Shown: in pieces, positions 32,572-42,469 of the stretch
Layout: each line of letters opens with the position of its first letter
Numbering within the stretch: position 1 is the stretch's first letter
DNA from: Pelosinus fermentans DSM 17108
GTDB lineage: Bacteria; Bacillota; Negativicutes; DSM-13327
NCBI RefSeq assembly: GCF_000271485.2
Contig: NZ_AKVN02000001.1
Span: 1,554,001 to 1,618,000, forward strand
Length of the DNA stretch: 64,000 nucleotides
Direction of reading: 5' to 3'
Made by a program: the position numbers and the translations under genes
Notes under the pieces: generated by a model
What the model was told of the DNA's origin: nothing
Database searches by the model: none
The model's input: only the letters and a program-made list of their open reading frames with translations

Positions 32572-33393
32572 TCACATAAATAGTAATAGACTGACAGCCA
32601 TGAGCATCATCCCTAAGACTAGACCATAAATGGATAAATGATGCTCCCCGTATTCCCGGGCAGTAGGCAATAATTGATCTAATGAAATAAAGACCATGAT
32701 GCCGCCCACACCTGCAAAAACGATACCAAAGAGGGTATCTGTCATAAAAGGCGCTAAAATCAAATATCCAATAATTGCACCAGCAGGTTCTGCTAATCCG
32801 GAAAGAAAAGAGTAATAGAAGGCTTTTTTATGACTGCCTGTTGCGTAATAAAGAGGAATCGATACTGCAATTCCTTCTGGGATATTGTGAATGGCTACAG
32901 CGATAGCGATGCTTACACCTAGAGCAGGATCTTGTAATGATGCAATTAACGTTGCAAATCCCTCTGGAAAATTGTGAATAGCCACGGCTAGAGCTGTAAA
33001 AGTCCCCATGCGAAGCAATTTTTTTTCATTGGTAGGAAGCATTGCTTTTTCTGAGTCGGCAATTTCTTCAACACTATGCATTTCATGTGGATTTTCATGG
33101 GAAGGAATTAGTTTATCAATTGCAGCAATAAACAACATACCCCCAAAAAAGGATATCACGGTAATCCACGATCCCATTTTCTCGCCAAGCCCTAGTATTA
33201 GAGAATCCTGCGCTTTTCTAAATATTTCTATCATGGAAACATAAATCATTACACCTGCTGAAAATCCTAACGCGAGTGAAAGAAATTTTTTATTGGTTCG
33301 TTTTGTCAAAAAGGCCAGTGCACTTCCGATTCCTGTGCATAACCCGGCAAATAGAGTAAGACCAAAAGCTGCCCATAGATTTTCTGTCGCCAT
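32572..33393 (-). CDS. ZIP-family metal transporter (ZupT-like)
   Basis: Inner-membrane importer of Zn2+ or related divalent ions, 273 residues with eight predicted spans. The ZIP signature is clear in two paired motifs: [17 protein letters not shown] in span 4 and [18 protein letters not shown] in span 5, whose His, Asn and Glu form the binuclear metal site. A His/Glu-rich loop ([17 protein letters not shown]) lies before them. The start follows GGGAGG. No Zur or MntR box was recognised upstream. Confidence 0.93.
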   Translation of the reverse strand: MATENLWAAFGLTLFAGLCTGIGSALAFLTKRTNKKFLSLALGFSAGVMIYVSMIEIFRKAQDSLILGLGEKMGSWITVISFFGGMLFIAAIDKLIPSHENPHEMHSVEEIADSEKAMLPTNEKKLLRMGTFTALAVAIHNFPEGFATLIASLQDPALGVSIAIAVAIHNIPEGIAVSIPLYYATGSHKKAFYYSFLSGLAEPAGAIIGYLILAPFMTDTLFGIVFAGVGGIMVFISLDQLLPTAREYGEHHLSIYGLVLGMMLMAVSLLLFM

Positions 33394-33499
33394 ATTATAT
33401 GCCTCCCTTTTTTGCTCTTATTCTATTTTTTTCTTTTACTTTCCTGCACTGGAGCCATCTTAGATTGGTGGTAGGGTGTAATCAATTAAACAGAAAATA

Positions 33500-33536
33500 A
33501 GACCGTGCAAAGATCATGAAACCTTGTACGGTCTAT
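33500..33536 (-). terminator. Terminator of coiled-coil gene
   Basis: AGACCGTGCAAAG and CCTTGTACGGTCT arms with a T-rich tract on the minus strand (TTATTTTC). Confidence 0.6.
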
Positions 33537-33540
33537 CCTA

Positions 33541-33864
33541 TTATCTCTTTAATTCATTAATTTGTTTTTGTAATTGCTCAATTTGGTCTTGTAGTTTTTT
33601 TACCTCTAACTCTAATTTTTCAGTGGATTTTTTTTCTTCCTCGTTTTGCTGTGCGCTGATGGCGTCATTAATTAAGACTCTTTGGGCGGCAATGACAAGC
33701 ATCACTTGTGCTGCTTCCAATAAACCATTTGCTAAAAGATTAATTTCATCGATCGTTAAGGACTGTGCCATAATAATGCCTAATAGATAAAAAAGTAGAG
33801 CGATTTCTTCTGGAGTTAAGTCATAAAATAAGGAATCATCTGGTACTTCTTTATACTCTTTCAA
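33541..33864 (-). CDS. Helical protein with C-terminal coiled coil, unknown
   Basis: About 107 residues if started at the TTG at 33864 (GGGGTGC 7 bases upstream); ATGs at 33879 and 33921 extend it but lack a ribosome site. No family is recognised. It has an acidic start (DDSLFYDLTPEEIALLFYLLGIIMAQSL), a hydrophobic helix (LLEAAQVMLVIAAQRVLI) and a charged heptad-like C-terminal coiled coil (about 80 to end, EKLELEVKKLQDQIEQLQKQ). It may dimerise and touch the membrane. The function is unknown. Confidence 0.6.
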   Translation of the reverse strand: MKEYKEVPDDSLFYDLTPEEIALLFYLLGIIMAQSLTIDEINLLANGLLEAAQVMLVIAAQRVLINDAISAQQNEEEKKSTEKLELEVKKLQDQIEQLQKQINELKR

Positions 33865-33921
33865 CAAATTGCACCCCATTAAATGGGAATTTAGTATCAA
33901 TATAGCATGTGAGCCATTCAT

Positions 33922-34350
33922 AAAATTAGACCAGATGCGTGTTAATTTAACGCCATTGCACCTGTAAAGCCAGTACGTCGGGCTGTTCCAATCTCTTGGA
34001 GAAGAAACATATCTAAATCTGAGGTTTTTATATTAGGATAAAAATAAAAGGACAGCGGTACTAGCAGTAGGGTGACGCTATGATTAAATAGTAAGGATTT
34101 CACCCAGAAGAAATTACTGAGTATTTGTTCATCTCTGCAAGAGGTGGTATATATTAGAAGAAGCTATGCTGAACTATATGAAACGTATAATCGAAGCATT
34201 TGTGAATCAGACTAACGAAGAATCATAGAATTGGTTTGTACATAGTGCTCTAGGAACTATTTCCTCGGAAATGGTTATGCAGCTGTTGAGGTGATACTCA
34301 TTCTGATCGCTGTGGGTAATGTAGGATAAAATGGCATATTAACAGGGAAG
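33922..34350. other. Gene-free stretch, possible relic
   Basis: About 430 bases without a supportable gene. On the minus strand near 33943-34021 a short frame ends in IGTARRTGFTGAMALN and then TAA, which could be the tail of a lost gene, and a 20-codon plus-strand frame occurs at 34165. Neither has an upstream ribosome site or a recognisable family. Confidence 0.3.
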
Positions 34351-35175
34351 GTGAGGGGGATAAATAGACTTCTTTTTGGGATATCTGGTCTTCCTATCGG
34401 TAATGGTCATAAATTTAACTATGCGTCCGGGATAACCTATTTGAAAGGGTTTGGTCTTGATGCAATGGAACTTCTTTTTGTCAGGTCTGTCAATGTATCG
34501 GATAAGAACAAAGATGCTATATTGGAAAACAAACTCAAAAATGACTTTTATTTATCGGCTCATGGATCCTATTATATAAATTTAAATGCAGATGAATGGA
34601 AGAAACAAGAGGAATCAATGCAAAGAATCATAAATGCGGCAGAGGCTCTAGCCAAAGTCCAAGGGCGAAGTCTTATTTTCCACCCAGGATTTTATCTGAA
34701 GGATTCTAAAGAGATGACGTATGATACGATACGACAAAATTTATCCAGACTGCCATATAAAGGAATTGATTATCGATTAGAGACTACTGGAAAAGGAACG
34801 CAATTCGGAACACTTGAAGAATTAGTATCTTTGTGTAAAGAAGTCAGTTCGTGCAAACTATGTGTTGATTTTGCTCACATACATGCGAGAAACAACGGCA
34901 GCTTAAAGGGGTATGATGATTTTGCCAAACTACTTCAATATATAGCAGATGAATTAGGGCAGGCTGCTTTACATGATCTTCATATTCATATGGGGGGAAT
35001 TCAGTACAGCGAAAAAGGTGAGAGGCATCACCTTCCCTTAGAGGAAAGTGACTTTAACTTTAAAGCCTGCTTACAAGCACTAAAAGATTTCAATGTGAAG
35101 GGCTGTGTTATATGTGAAGGTCCAAGAGTTGAATACGATGCTTTATTGTTGAAAAAGACATACGAAACATTATAA
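34351..35175 (+). CDS. TIM-barrel endonuclease IV-like protein
   Basis: 274-residue member of the AP endonuclease 2/xylose isomerase-like superfamily. Motifs follow endonuclease IV: AHGSYYINL (metal His), RSLIFHPGFYL, YRLETTGKGTQFGTLEEL (Glu ligand), LCVDFAHIHAR (Asp and His ligands), LHIHMGG and the closing VICEGPRVEYDALLLK (Glu). Most metal ligands for a trinuclear zinc site appear present, so DNA abasic-site cleavage is possible, though divergent members act on sugars. The GTG start is poorly supported, being adjacent to AGGGAAG. Confidence 0.8.
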   Translation: MRGINRLLFGISGLPIGNGHKFNYASGITYLKGFGLDAMELLFVRSVNVSDKNKDAILENKLKNDFYLSAHGSYYINLNADEWKKQEESMQRIINAAEALAKVQGRSLIFHPGFYLKDSKEMTYDTIRQNLSRLPYKGIDYRLETTGKGTQFGTLEELVSLCKEVSSCKLCVDFAHIHARNNGSLKGYDDFAKLLQYIADELGQAALHDLHIHMGGIQYSEKGERHHLPLEESDFNFKACLQALKDFNVKGCVICEGPRVEYDALLLKKTYETL

Positions 35176-35259
35176 TAACAGGAATTACTATTTGGCGGAA
35201 GAAGAGCAATGGAATAATGTCCTCTCGATCTTTTCTCTGCTTTTTTTATTGCATTTTGG

Positions 35260-35284
35260 AAACTAAAATACTATAATAGTTTAT
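35260..35284. promoter_or_regulatory. TetR operator, regulator side
   Basis: AAACTA and TAGTTT inverted arms plus ATAGTTTAT, the same elements as in the 35981 site, just upstream of the tetR-like gene: consistent with autoregulation. Confidence 0.5.
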
Positions 35285-35348
35285 GGGTAGGGAGATTAAT
35301 GGAAAATTTCTTATATCGAAATTCAATAATAAACAGCAGGTGATCATT

Positions 35349-35930
35349 ATGGATGATATAAAAAATAATATTCTTGATAAGGCCAAAGATAGATTGGATC
35401 GTTTTGGCTTTAAGAAAACGACAATGGACGAAATCAGCAGAGATTGTAAAATTTCTAAAAAAACAATTTATGAGCATTTTAAAGATAAAGAAGATCTGTT
35501 TACTTGTTTAATAACAAGGGAATGTCATAAAACTGTGGAGATTTTGTTTTCTCAAGTGTGTGAAATCGCCGATCCATTAGAGCGATTAATTCACCTCATT
35601 AAAAGTGCAATATCTTACTTTAATGAAGATACCTTTGTAACCAGGATACTAAAGAATGATGATGCTTTGTTCTCAGCCTTTTTGAGCCGAAAATATCATA
35701 CACTGATTGATCAAGAAATTATCACTCGGATTGCTGCTATTGTTAATGAAGGAAAACAACAAGGGCTTTTTCGGGAAGTGGATGAAAAGGTGATAGCATA
35801 TGCCGGTTTTAAACTGTTCCAATCTTTTAGTTATATGCGAACGGGCCAATTTCTCGCAAATCAAGATAAACAAGAGTATTATACAGATGTATTAATTGAT
35901 TTTATTGTTCATGCACTTGTGAAGAAATAG
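35349..35930 (+). CDS. TetR/AcrR-family regulator
   Basis: 193 residues from the ATG at 35349 (GCAGGTGA upstream); the longer frame from 35283 overlaps the operator. The DNA-binding domain covers about 8-55: KDRLDRFGFKKTTMDEISRDCKISKKTIYEHFKDKEDLF. The C-terminal ligand domain is unspecific. It lies directly upstream of an RND efflux operon in the same direction. Matching inverted repeats before it and before the RND genes make it the likely repressor of both. Confidence 0.9.
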   Translation: MDDIKNNILDKAKDRLDRFGFKKTTMDEISRDCKISKKTIYEHFKDKEDLFTCLITRECHKTVEILFSQVCEIADPLERLIHLIKSAISYFNEDTFVTRILKNDDALFSAFLSRKYHTLIDQEIITRIAAIVNEGKQQGLFREVDEKVIAYAGFKLFQSFSYMRTGQFLANQDKQEYYTDVLIDFIVHALVKK

Positions 35931-35980
35931 CAGCTGTATGTTTCGTTCATGATTCGTTCAATCATGTTATACTTTACCCT

Positions 35981-36011
35981 CGATAAACTATAACACTAAA
36001 ATAGTTTATCG
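35981..36011. promoter_or_regulatory. TetR operator, efflux side
   Basis: CGATAAACTAT and ATAGTTTATCG, perfect 11-base arms 9 bases apart, 29 bases before the RND adaptor gene. The left copy at 35260 shares ATAGTTTAT. Confidence 0.72.
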
Positions 36012-36039
36012 GTAATAATATAATAGGGAGGTAATCCAC

Positions 36040-37104
36040 GTGAAGAAAAGTATCATAAATACCATTGTAATTTTAAGTATTACATCGTTACTGGTTTCTG
36101 GTTGTTCCAAGGCAGCCACAACGACAGAAGACATACCTCTGGTTCGTTCAGAAACAGTAAAAATAAACAGTTCCGGCCAAAGTGCAAACTACTCTGGTGA
36201 AGTTCGCGGTCGCTATGAAACCCAGCTTGCTTTCCAAGTAAGTGGGAAAATTATAAAAAGAAATGTTGATCTTGGCAGTAAAGTGAGTCCTGGCGATGTA
36301 TTAATGGAAATTGATGCTAAGGATATTCAGCAAAATGTCAATATTTCTTCGGCTCAAGTTTCTTCTGCCCAGTCCCAGCTGCAATTAGCTGCAGCAAATC
36401 TGGAACGTTATCGTACTCTCTTTGAGCAGGGAGCGATCAGTCGTGCCCAATTGGATCAGTATCAAAATAATTATGAGGTTGCTCAGTCTGCTGTTCGTCA
36501 ATCTGCCGCTCAATATACCCAGGGCAGCAACCAGTTAGGTTATAGCACACTAGTTGCTGACAGCGGTGGTGTTGTTTCCAGCATCAGCGTAGAAGCCGGC
36601 CAGGTAGTAAGTGCGGGCCAGGCAGTACTTACCCTGGTTAAGGATGGAGAGAGGGAAATTGAAATTAATGTTCCAGAAAATCGAGTGGATGAGCTGCGTA
36701 AGACTGAGCAAATTCAAGTTGTCTTCTGGGCCTTGCCGAATGTGACGGTCCAAGGAAATATTAGAGAGATTTCACCAATTGCTGATAAGGTATCTAGAAC
36801 TTATAAAGTACGCATTAGTTTAGTCAATCCTCCTGCTGACATCAATTTAGGAATGACAGCCAATGTTATGATTGTCCAAGCCGGCGGTCAGCCGGTTACC
36901 TATATTCCTCTTTCGGCCATTTACCAGACTGGGGACATTCCACATGTATGGGTTATTGTCAATGAAGCGGTAACCTTGCGTCCTATCAAAGTAGGTGCTT
37001 TCGGGGATAATAAGGTTCAAGTACTGGAAGGACTCCAGGATGGAGATGTTATTGTTACGGCAGGAGTGCAAAAGCTGCATGAAGGAGAGAAGGTGCGCAT
37101 ATGA
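36040..37104 (+). CDS. RND efflux periplasmic adaptor (lipoprotein)
   Basis: Membrane fusion protein of 354 residues linking the RND pump to an outer-membrane channel. A lipoprotein signal ends in LLVSGCSK (lipid-modified Cys22). The order is typical: barrel and lipoyl half (YETQLAFQVSGKIIKRNVDLGSKVSPGDVLMEID), a helical hairpin (about 100-165, with ALLEQGAISRAQLDQY-type RYRTLFEQGAIS), second lipoyl half (GVVSSISVEAGQVVSAGQAVLTL), beta-barrel and membrane-proximal domain. GTG start after GGGAGG. The stop overlaps the pump start by 4 bases. No TolC-type channel gene is adjacent. Confidence 0.92.
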   Translation: MKKSIINTIVILSITSLLVSGCSKAATTTEDIPLVRSETVKINSSGQSANYSGEVRGRYETQLAFQVSGKIIKRNVDLGSKVSPGDVLMEIDAKDIQQNVNISSAQVSSAQSQLQLAAANLERYRTLFEQGAISRAQLDQYQNNYEVAQSAVRQSAAQYTQGSNQLGYSTLVADSGGVVSSISVEAGQVVSAGQAVLTLVKDGEREIEINVPENRVDELRKTEQIQVVFWALPNVTVQGNIREISPIADKVSRTYKVRISLVNPPADINLGMTANVMIVQAGGQPVTYIPLSAIYQTGDIPHVWVIVNEAVTLRPIKVGAFGDNKVQVLEGLQDGDVIVTAGVQKLHEGEKVRI

Positions 37105-40100
37105 AGAACCTGAATTTAACCCAGTGGGCACTGAATCACAAACAATTAGTTTATTTCTTGGTAGTAGTGACTTTTATTATGGGGATCTTTTCCTATCAGC
37201 AGCTGGGGAGAATGGAAGATCCTGATTTTGTTATTCGTCAAATGATTGTATCTGTATCCTGGCCTGGAGCCAGCGCTCTTCAAGTAGAAGAACAGGTTAC
37301 TGACAAAATTGAAAAAAAACTGCAGGATGTGCCGGGTATTAACTATTTAAGAAGCTATTCTCAGCCGGGAAAAGCTGTTATTTATGTCACATTAAAAGAT
37401 ACGGTAAATGAAAAAGACGTCCGTCCTACTTGGCTGGAAGTGCGGAATATGGTAAATGACATGAAAAGCACACTGCCTCAGGGGATAGCAGGACCTTCTT
37501 TTAATGACCGCTTTGACGATGTATTCGGCTGCATTTATGCTATTACCTCCGATGGATACAGCTATGAAGAAATGCGGGAAAATGCGGAGCAAGTACGCAG
37601 GACGCTGCTTGGAGTCAAAAGTGTTAAGAAGGCAGATTTAATTGGTGTACAAACGGAAAAAATCTATATTGAGATGGAAAATAGCAAATTGGCCCAGCTT
37701 GGCGTTGACCCCAATTTGATTATTAATGCTGTGAAAACACAAAGTCCTATGGCAGCGTCCGGTATGGTAGAAACCGCAACGGATAATGTGTATTTGCGGG
37801 TTAGCGGGATATTTGAGAATATAGACAATCTTAAGAACCTGCCGATTCGTGCCAATGATCGTACCTTCCGTTTGGAAGATGTAGCAAAGATTCAGCGCAG
37901 TTATACCGAACCGATGGAACCCAGGATGTATTATAACGGTCAGCCGGCAATCGGTATTGCCCTTGCTATGGATAAAGGCGGTAATGTACTTACTTTGGGA
38001 ACAGATCTGGAAAAAACCATAAAGCAAATTAAGCAGGATTTGCCTCTTGGCCTGGAGATTCATCAGGTTTCGAATCAGCCAGAGGTCGTTAAAGAATCCA
38101 TTGGCGAATTTACTAAATCCCTTAAAGAAGCGATTATCATTGTGCTGGTTGTTAGCTTCTTAAGTCTTGGTGTTAGAGCTGGGATCGTTGTGGCCCTATG
38201 CATTCCCTTGGTAATAGCCGGCATTTTTGCATGTATGCAAGTCTTTGGAATTGATCTTCACAAAGTCTCCTTAGGGGCGCTGATCATTGCTTTGGGCCTC
38301 TTGGTTGATGATGCTATTATTGCGGTAGAAATGATGACGGTAAAGCTGGAACAGGGCTGGAGCAAATTCGATGCTGCCTGCTATGCCTATACGGCAACTG
38401 CTTTTCCGATGCTTACGGGGACGTTAATCACTTGTGCAGGTTTCATTCCTATCGGATTTTCGAAAGGGGCTGCATCAGAATTTACCAGCAGTATTTTTAC
38501 GGTAGTAACCATTGCGCTATTAATTTCATGGCTTGTATCGGTTTTAGTAACTCCTTTGCTGGGGTATAAGCTTATTAATCCAAAAGCAAAAGAAGACAAA
38601 GCTCATGATCCATATGATTCGAGATTTTATCGATTCTTTCGCAGGATACTTACTTGGTGCTTGTATCATCGTAAACTAGTACTGGGGATTACCATAGCAT
38701 GTTTTATTAGCTCCCTTGGTCTGCTTACACTTATAAAACAAGAGTTCTTTCCGCCATCTGTACGTCCCGAACTGATTGTAGAGATGACGTTACCGGAAGG
38801 CTCTTCTTTACTTGCTACTCAGCAGGAAGCCCAAAGACTTGCCGAGCAGCTTCAGGATGATCCTAACATTAACAATTACAGTTATTATGTGGGGCAAGGA
38901 GCGCCTCGTTTTGTACTAACTTCTGATCCGAAACTGCCGGCAGCCAACTATGCCCAGTTTGTCATTGTTGCCAAGGATTTAGAGGCACGGGAGGCATTAA
39001 ATACTAAAATTAATACCATTTTTACAGAGGATTTTGCGAATGTGCGGGGACATGTAAAATTCATTCAAACGGGACCGCCTTCTCCTTATCCTGTTATGCT
39101 AAGGGTTAGCGGATATGACCATGAACAGGTGCGAACCATTGCCAAAGAGGTCAGTGATGTGATGCGCGCAAATTCAAATCTGCATAACATTAATTTTGAC
39201 TGGAATGAAAAAAATAAAGTCATGCATTTGTCAGTTGATCAGGATAAGGCAAGGCTGCTAGGGATTAACAGCCAAACCTTAGCCCTTGACTTACAAACGC
39301 AGTTATCAGGAGCATCCATTGCGGAGTTTTACGAACAGGATAAAACGATCGGTATTGTCTTTCGCATGGATTCTCAAAATCGCAAAGATCTTTCTGCCAT
39401 TAAAGATCTTCCCATTCATATTGGCAGTGGCAAATTTGTTCCTCTCGATCAAATTGCCAAAATCAGCTATGATGCGGAAGACGGGATGATTTGGCGGCGT
39501 GATCTCAAACCGACTATCACCGTTCAGGCTGATGTAAGACCAGAAATAACGGGGAATGATGCAACTAAAAAAGTATATGAAGACCTTGCAGCCCTGCGTC
39601 AGAGCCTGCCTCCCGGTTATAGTATTACGATTGGCGGTTCTCTAGAGCGCAGTCAGGAATCCATGGAGTTCTTGCTTAAGCCTGTTCCGGTGATGATACT
39701 CATTATTGTAACTTTGCTGATGATTCAGCTCCAAAAAGTTTCCCTTATGATCCTAGCTGTCCTCACGGCACCTTTAGGCATTATCGGAGTCAGCCTCTCT
39801 ATGCTGCTCACTCAGCGGCCAATGGGATTTGTCGCGGAGCTTGGTATTCTAGCCCTTAGCGGCATGATCATTCGAAACTCAGTTATCTTAATCGATCAGA
39901 TTGAACAGCATATCAAAGCGGGTGAAAGCCCCTGGGATGCTATCATTGACTCTGCTATATTAAGATTTCGTCCCATTATGCTTACAGCAGCAGCTGCCAT
40001 ATTGGGCATGGTTCCTTTGATCCCCAGTACTTTCTGGGGACCCATGGCAGTAGCCATTGCCGGTGGATTGCTGGGCGCGACGATTTTAACATTATTAGTA

Positions 40101-40148
40101 TTGCCCACCATGTATGCTGCCTGGTTTAAGGTGAAATCGAATGACTAA
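37101..40148 (+). CDS. RND efflux pump (AcrB/MdtB-like)
   Basis: Inner-membrane proton-driven exporter of 1015 residues. It has two repeats of six spans and two large periplasmic domains. Visible markers: N-terminal VEEQVTDKIEKKLQDVPGINYLRSYS pore-domain motif, span 4 with LGLLVDDAIIAVEMM (proton-relay Asp pair), LTGTLITCAGFIPIGFSKG, and the second-half ALSGMIIRNSVILIDQIEQ. The ATG overlaps the adaptor stop (ATGA), so the two are translationally coupled. Under likely control of the TetR regulator upstream. Substrates may be drugs, solvents or metals; the sequence does not say. Confidence 0.95.
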   Translation: MKNLNLTQWALNHKQLVYFLVVVTFIMGIFSYQQLGRMEDPDFVIRQMIVSVSWPGASALQVEEQVTDKIEKKLQDVPGINYLRSYSQPGKAVIYVTLKDTVNEKDVRPTWLEVRNMVNDMKSTLPQGIAGPSFNDRFDDVFGCIYAITSDGYSYEEMRENAEQVRRTLLGVKSVKKADLIGVQTEKIYIEMENSKLAQLGVDPNLIINAVKTQSPMAASGMVETATDNVYLRVSGIFENIDNLKNLPIRANDRTFRLEDVAKIQRSYTEPMEPRMYYNGQPAIGIALAMDKGGNVLTLGTDLEKTIKQIKQDLPLGLEIHQVSNQPEVVKESIGEFTKSLKEAIIIVLVVSFLSLGVRAGIVVALCIPLVIAGIFACMQVFGIDLHKVSLGALIIALGLLVDDAIIAVEMMTVKLEQGWSKFDAACYAYTATAFPMLTGTLITCAGFIPIGFSKGAASEFTSSIFTVVTIALLISWLVSVLVTPLLGYKLINPKAKEDKAHDPYDSRFYRFFRRILTWCLYHRKLVLGITIACFISSLGLLTLIKQEFFPPSVRPELIVEMTLPEGSSLLATQQEAQRLAEQLQDDPNINNYSYYVGQGAPRFVLTSDPKLPAANYAQFVIVAKDLEAREALNTKINTIFTEDFANVRGHVKFIQTGPPSPYPVMLRVSGYDHEQVRTIAKEVSDVMRANSNLHNINFDWNEKNKVMHLSVDQDKARLLGINSQTLALDLQTQLSGASIAEFYEQDKTIGIVFRMDSQNRKDLSAIKDLPIHIGSGKFVPLDQIAKISYDAEDGMIWRRDLKPTITVQADVRPEITGNDATKKVYEDLAALRQSLPPGYSITIGGSLERSQESMEFLLKPVPVMILIIVTLLMIQLQKVSLMILAVLTAPLGIIGVSLSMLLTQRPMGFVAELGILALSGMIIRNSVILIDQIEQHIKAGESPWDAIIDSAILRFRPIMLTAAAAILGMVPLIPSTFWGPMAVAIAGGLLGATILTLLVLPTMYAAWFKVKSND

Positions 40149-40172
40149 AAAATGTAAAGATCAATTGTAGAA

Positions 40173-40223
40173 AACAATGAACTCCTGCGAGGCTGTTGAA
40201 GCTTTGCAGGAGTTCATTGTTAT
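40173..40223. terminator. Bidirectional terminator
   Basis: AACAATGAACTCCTGC and GCAGGAGTTCATTGTT arms between the converging RND and response-regulator genes. Confidence 0.85.
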
Positions 40224-40232
40224 AAGCAGGAT

Positions 40233-41171
40233 TTAAGAGAGTAAGTTATTGGCTTTTTTCGCTTCAATAAATAATACTTTCACAAACCTTTTAATATTAA
40301 TACGTGAATTTCCAATAGACGGTTTTATATTACTTTGTAAGTTGAGCATTATTTTTCTAATTTCGGTAAAATCAAAAAACTTCGGAGTATACTCTTCAAA
40401 CGTTGGATTGGTATAATCTATAATGCCAAGAGAGGCTAAATGGGTTATTCCTTGAAAGATTGTTCTGCGTACTCGCTGTTCTATGGCTTTAGCTTCTTTC
40501 TTTATGTCATTTGGATTAGGTGTTTTCATACCTAGTTTTTTCATTGCTACACTAGTAAAAATATCTTTTAATGAAGGGAATTCGTGATTAATCGGTTCTT
40601 CATTTTCAGATATGCATAAATAGTCTAGCATGTCCAGTAAGTCTTTACTGCCGCTTTCCCCGATCATTCCCAGCTGGGCAAGTAAATCTTGTCCTGAGGC
40701 ACTAATAGCATTTCTTTTTGTTGTGATCGGTGTGGATGTATGAATGACTTTTTCAGAATTTAATACATTTAGGTTCTTTTCAATATTGCATATGACATTT
40801 TGCAGTCGAATGTGTTCCATCACATTTTGAATGATGCTGAGCACTTCAAGTCGATTGATGGGTTTCGTAATATAATAATGTACACCAAGAGAATAGGCAT
40901 TGCCGATCATTTCTTTATCTTCTACTTGCGAAAGCATAATAATTCCACCCTTGTAGGTGGGGATCAACTCACGGACAGTTTGAATTCCATCGCGTATCGG
41001 CATTAATAAATCAATAATCAGGATATCAATGGCTTTCACCGTTAATAAGTTGCCGTCAATAGCGGCACCATTTTCTGCTTCTCCAATTACCTCTCCAAGA
41101 TCATAATCCTCAATTATTTCAGCTAGCATAGATCGGATCGCTTCATCATCATCGACAATAAAAAAACGCAT
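40233..41171 (-). CDS. Response regulator, YcbB/GlnL-like
   Basis: 312 residues from the ATG at 41171, 9 bases after GGAAGG; the ATG at 41180 overlaps the kinase stop and is too near the ribosome site. The receiver domain covers 1-120: FIVDDDEAIR acid pocket, phospho-Asp in DILIIDLLMP, and the conserved Thr/Lys ends (HYYITKPI). The C-terminal half (about 150-310) matches the YcbB domain of the Bacillus GlnL regulator, a helical DNA-binding domain. Paired with the kinase upstream; the dicarboxylate carrier and aspartase encoded divergently are the likely targets. Confidence 0.85.
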   Translation of the reverse strand: MRFFIVDDDEAIRSMLAEIIEDYDLGEVIGEAENGAAIDGNLLTVKAIDILIIDLLMPIRDGIQTVRELIPTYKGGIIMLSQVEDKEMIGNAYSLGVHYYITKPINRLEVLSIIQNVMEHIRLQNVICNIEKNLNVLNSEKVIHTSTPITTKRNAISASGQDLLAQLGMIGESGSKDLLDMLDYLCISENEEPINHEFPSLKDIFTSVAMKKLGMKTPNPNDIKKEAKAIEQRVRRTIFQGITHLASLGIIDYTNPTFEEYTPKFFDFTEIRKIMLNLQSNIKPSIGNSRINIKRFVKVLFIEAKKANNLLS

Positions 41172-41176
41172 CGTAA

Positions 41177-42469
41177 TCATCCTTCCTTTATTACACTTTG
41201 CAGTGGCAGTTGTATGATAAACACTGTTTCATCAGTATGAGGAGCGTCTTCCAGGGTAATACTGCCATGTAAGCTAGTTGTTAAATCCTTGATATACGGT
41301 AGGCCCATACCAGTCGAGGGATTACCTGACGGATCAAACTTAGTCGTGTAGCCAGGTTTGAAAATAAGGTTTCTTTTCTTAGGGGGGATTCCTGCTCCAG
41401 TATCGGCTACCCGAAAGGCAATGCATTCACCGATTCGATAAAAAGATATTTTGATGAAGCCAGAATCTTTAATAGACTCCACCCCATTGGATACTAAATT
41501 ATTGACAAGGGATAAAACAGTAGAGACATGTAACGGCGGTAACAAATTATCAATTTGCAAATCAAAGATAATGTTTTTTTCCAAGGAACGCGCATATTTT
41601 TGATGGGATTGCAGGATAATATCCGCCAGTTCTGAAGCAGTCATATAGTCATGTAATTTACCATCTGATATTAACTGGGCGATACTGGCATAGATTCGCT
41701 GATTATCCTTTTTGATTTCATGAACTTGACCGGCGATCCCTAGTATGCTTTGTGCTAAAGTGTTCTTATCAAATGGCAATTGGGAGTTGTGCAGATCTTT
41801 ATATAAGTTATAACAATCCCGGGTAATATTTTCCGCATTTTGTAAAGATTTTCTAAGCTGGATGCCTTCTTTATACAAATCGGAAATCAGCAGGAGCATA
41901 TGCTTATTTTGTTCTCTTTGCTGTTCTACTACGACTTCTGCATGGTGTAAATTTATGATAAAAAAGAAGCTCAGAATAAAGAAATTGCGTATGACGGCAA
42001 TAATTAAGATTTTGCTGATAATGGGGAAAGTAAGGATAACCGCTGCATTTGAAGAGGTCAAAGAGAGCATCAGCTCCACGATACTAGCGATTATTTCTGC
42101 AAGGGTGGATAACAGTCCGATACGCATTGGCTGGTTATATAAATCCTTGGCTTTTGCCAATTGAAAAATAAGGGAATATGTTACGTAATAAAAAAAGGTT
42201 GGGACGCGAAGCATAAAACTAGAGGAGAATGTGCTGTCAATCGTACTTAGATCTAATACTATGCGAAACACTAGAACGGAGAAGCCTACTAATAATCCGG
42301 ATAAGGCAAAAGAAGTGCTGCGTAGCCATAGTAAAAAAAATAAAAAGATTGGTGAGCCAAAGCTAACACGAAAGGAACTGAATTCATGGTCAAAAGGATA
42401 AAATTTGAGTTCGCCAACTAAGGGGACAATTAGGATCATTAACAAAACTGAAAGCCATGTTCTTTTCAT
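41177..42469 (-). CDS. Sensor histidine kinase (GlnK/CitA-like)
   Basis: 430 residues from the ATG at 42469 (GAGG upstream); the longer frame to 42589 lacks support. An N-terminal membrane region (about 5-190) has six or so spans and no large periplasmic domain. Next come a coiled-coil linker, an H-box around HEIKKDNQRIYASIAQLI, N-box NNLVSNGVESI, then DTGAGIPPKKRNLIFKPGYTTK and STGMGLPYIKDL, typical of the DcuS/CitA/GlnK HPK5-type group. It forms an operon with the response regulator and probably senses a C4-dicarboxylate or glutamine-like signal. Confidence 0.87.
   Translation of the reverse strand: MKRTWLSVLLMILIVPLVGELKFYPFDHEFSSFRVSFGSPIFLFFLLWLRSTSFALSGLLVGFSVLVFRIVLDLSTIDSTFSSSFMLRVPTFFYYVTYSLIFQLAKAKDLYNQPMRIGLLSTLAEIIASIVELMLSLTSSNAAVILTFPIISKILIIAVIRNFFILSFFFIINLHHAEVVVEQQREQNKHMLLLISDLYKEGIQLRKSLQNAENITRDCYNLYKDLHNSQLPFDKNTLAQSILGIAGQVHEIKKDNQRIYASIAQLISDGKLHDYMTASELADIILQSHQKYARSLEKNIIFDLQIDNLLPPLHVSTVLSLVNNLVSNGVESIKDSGFIKISFYRIGECIAFRVADTGAGIPPKKRNLIFKPGYTTKFDPSGNPSTGMGLPYIKDLTTSLHGSITLEDAPHTDETVFIIQLPLQSVIKEG

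Noticed and set aside
33943-34250. Short frames in the gap after the coiled-coil gene (GTARRTGFTGAMALN tail and a 20-codon peptide)
   Set aside because: No start, no ribosome site and no recognisable family; only noted as possible relic.
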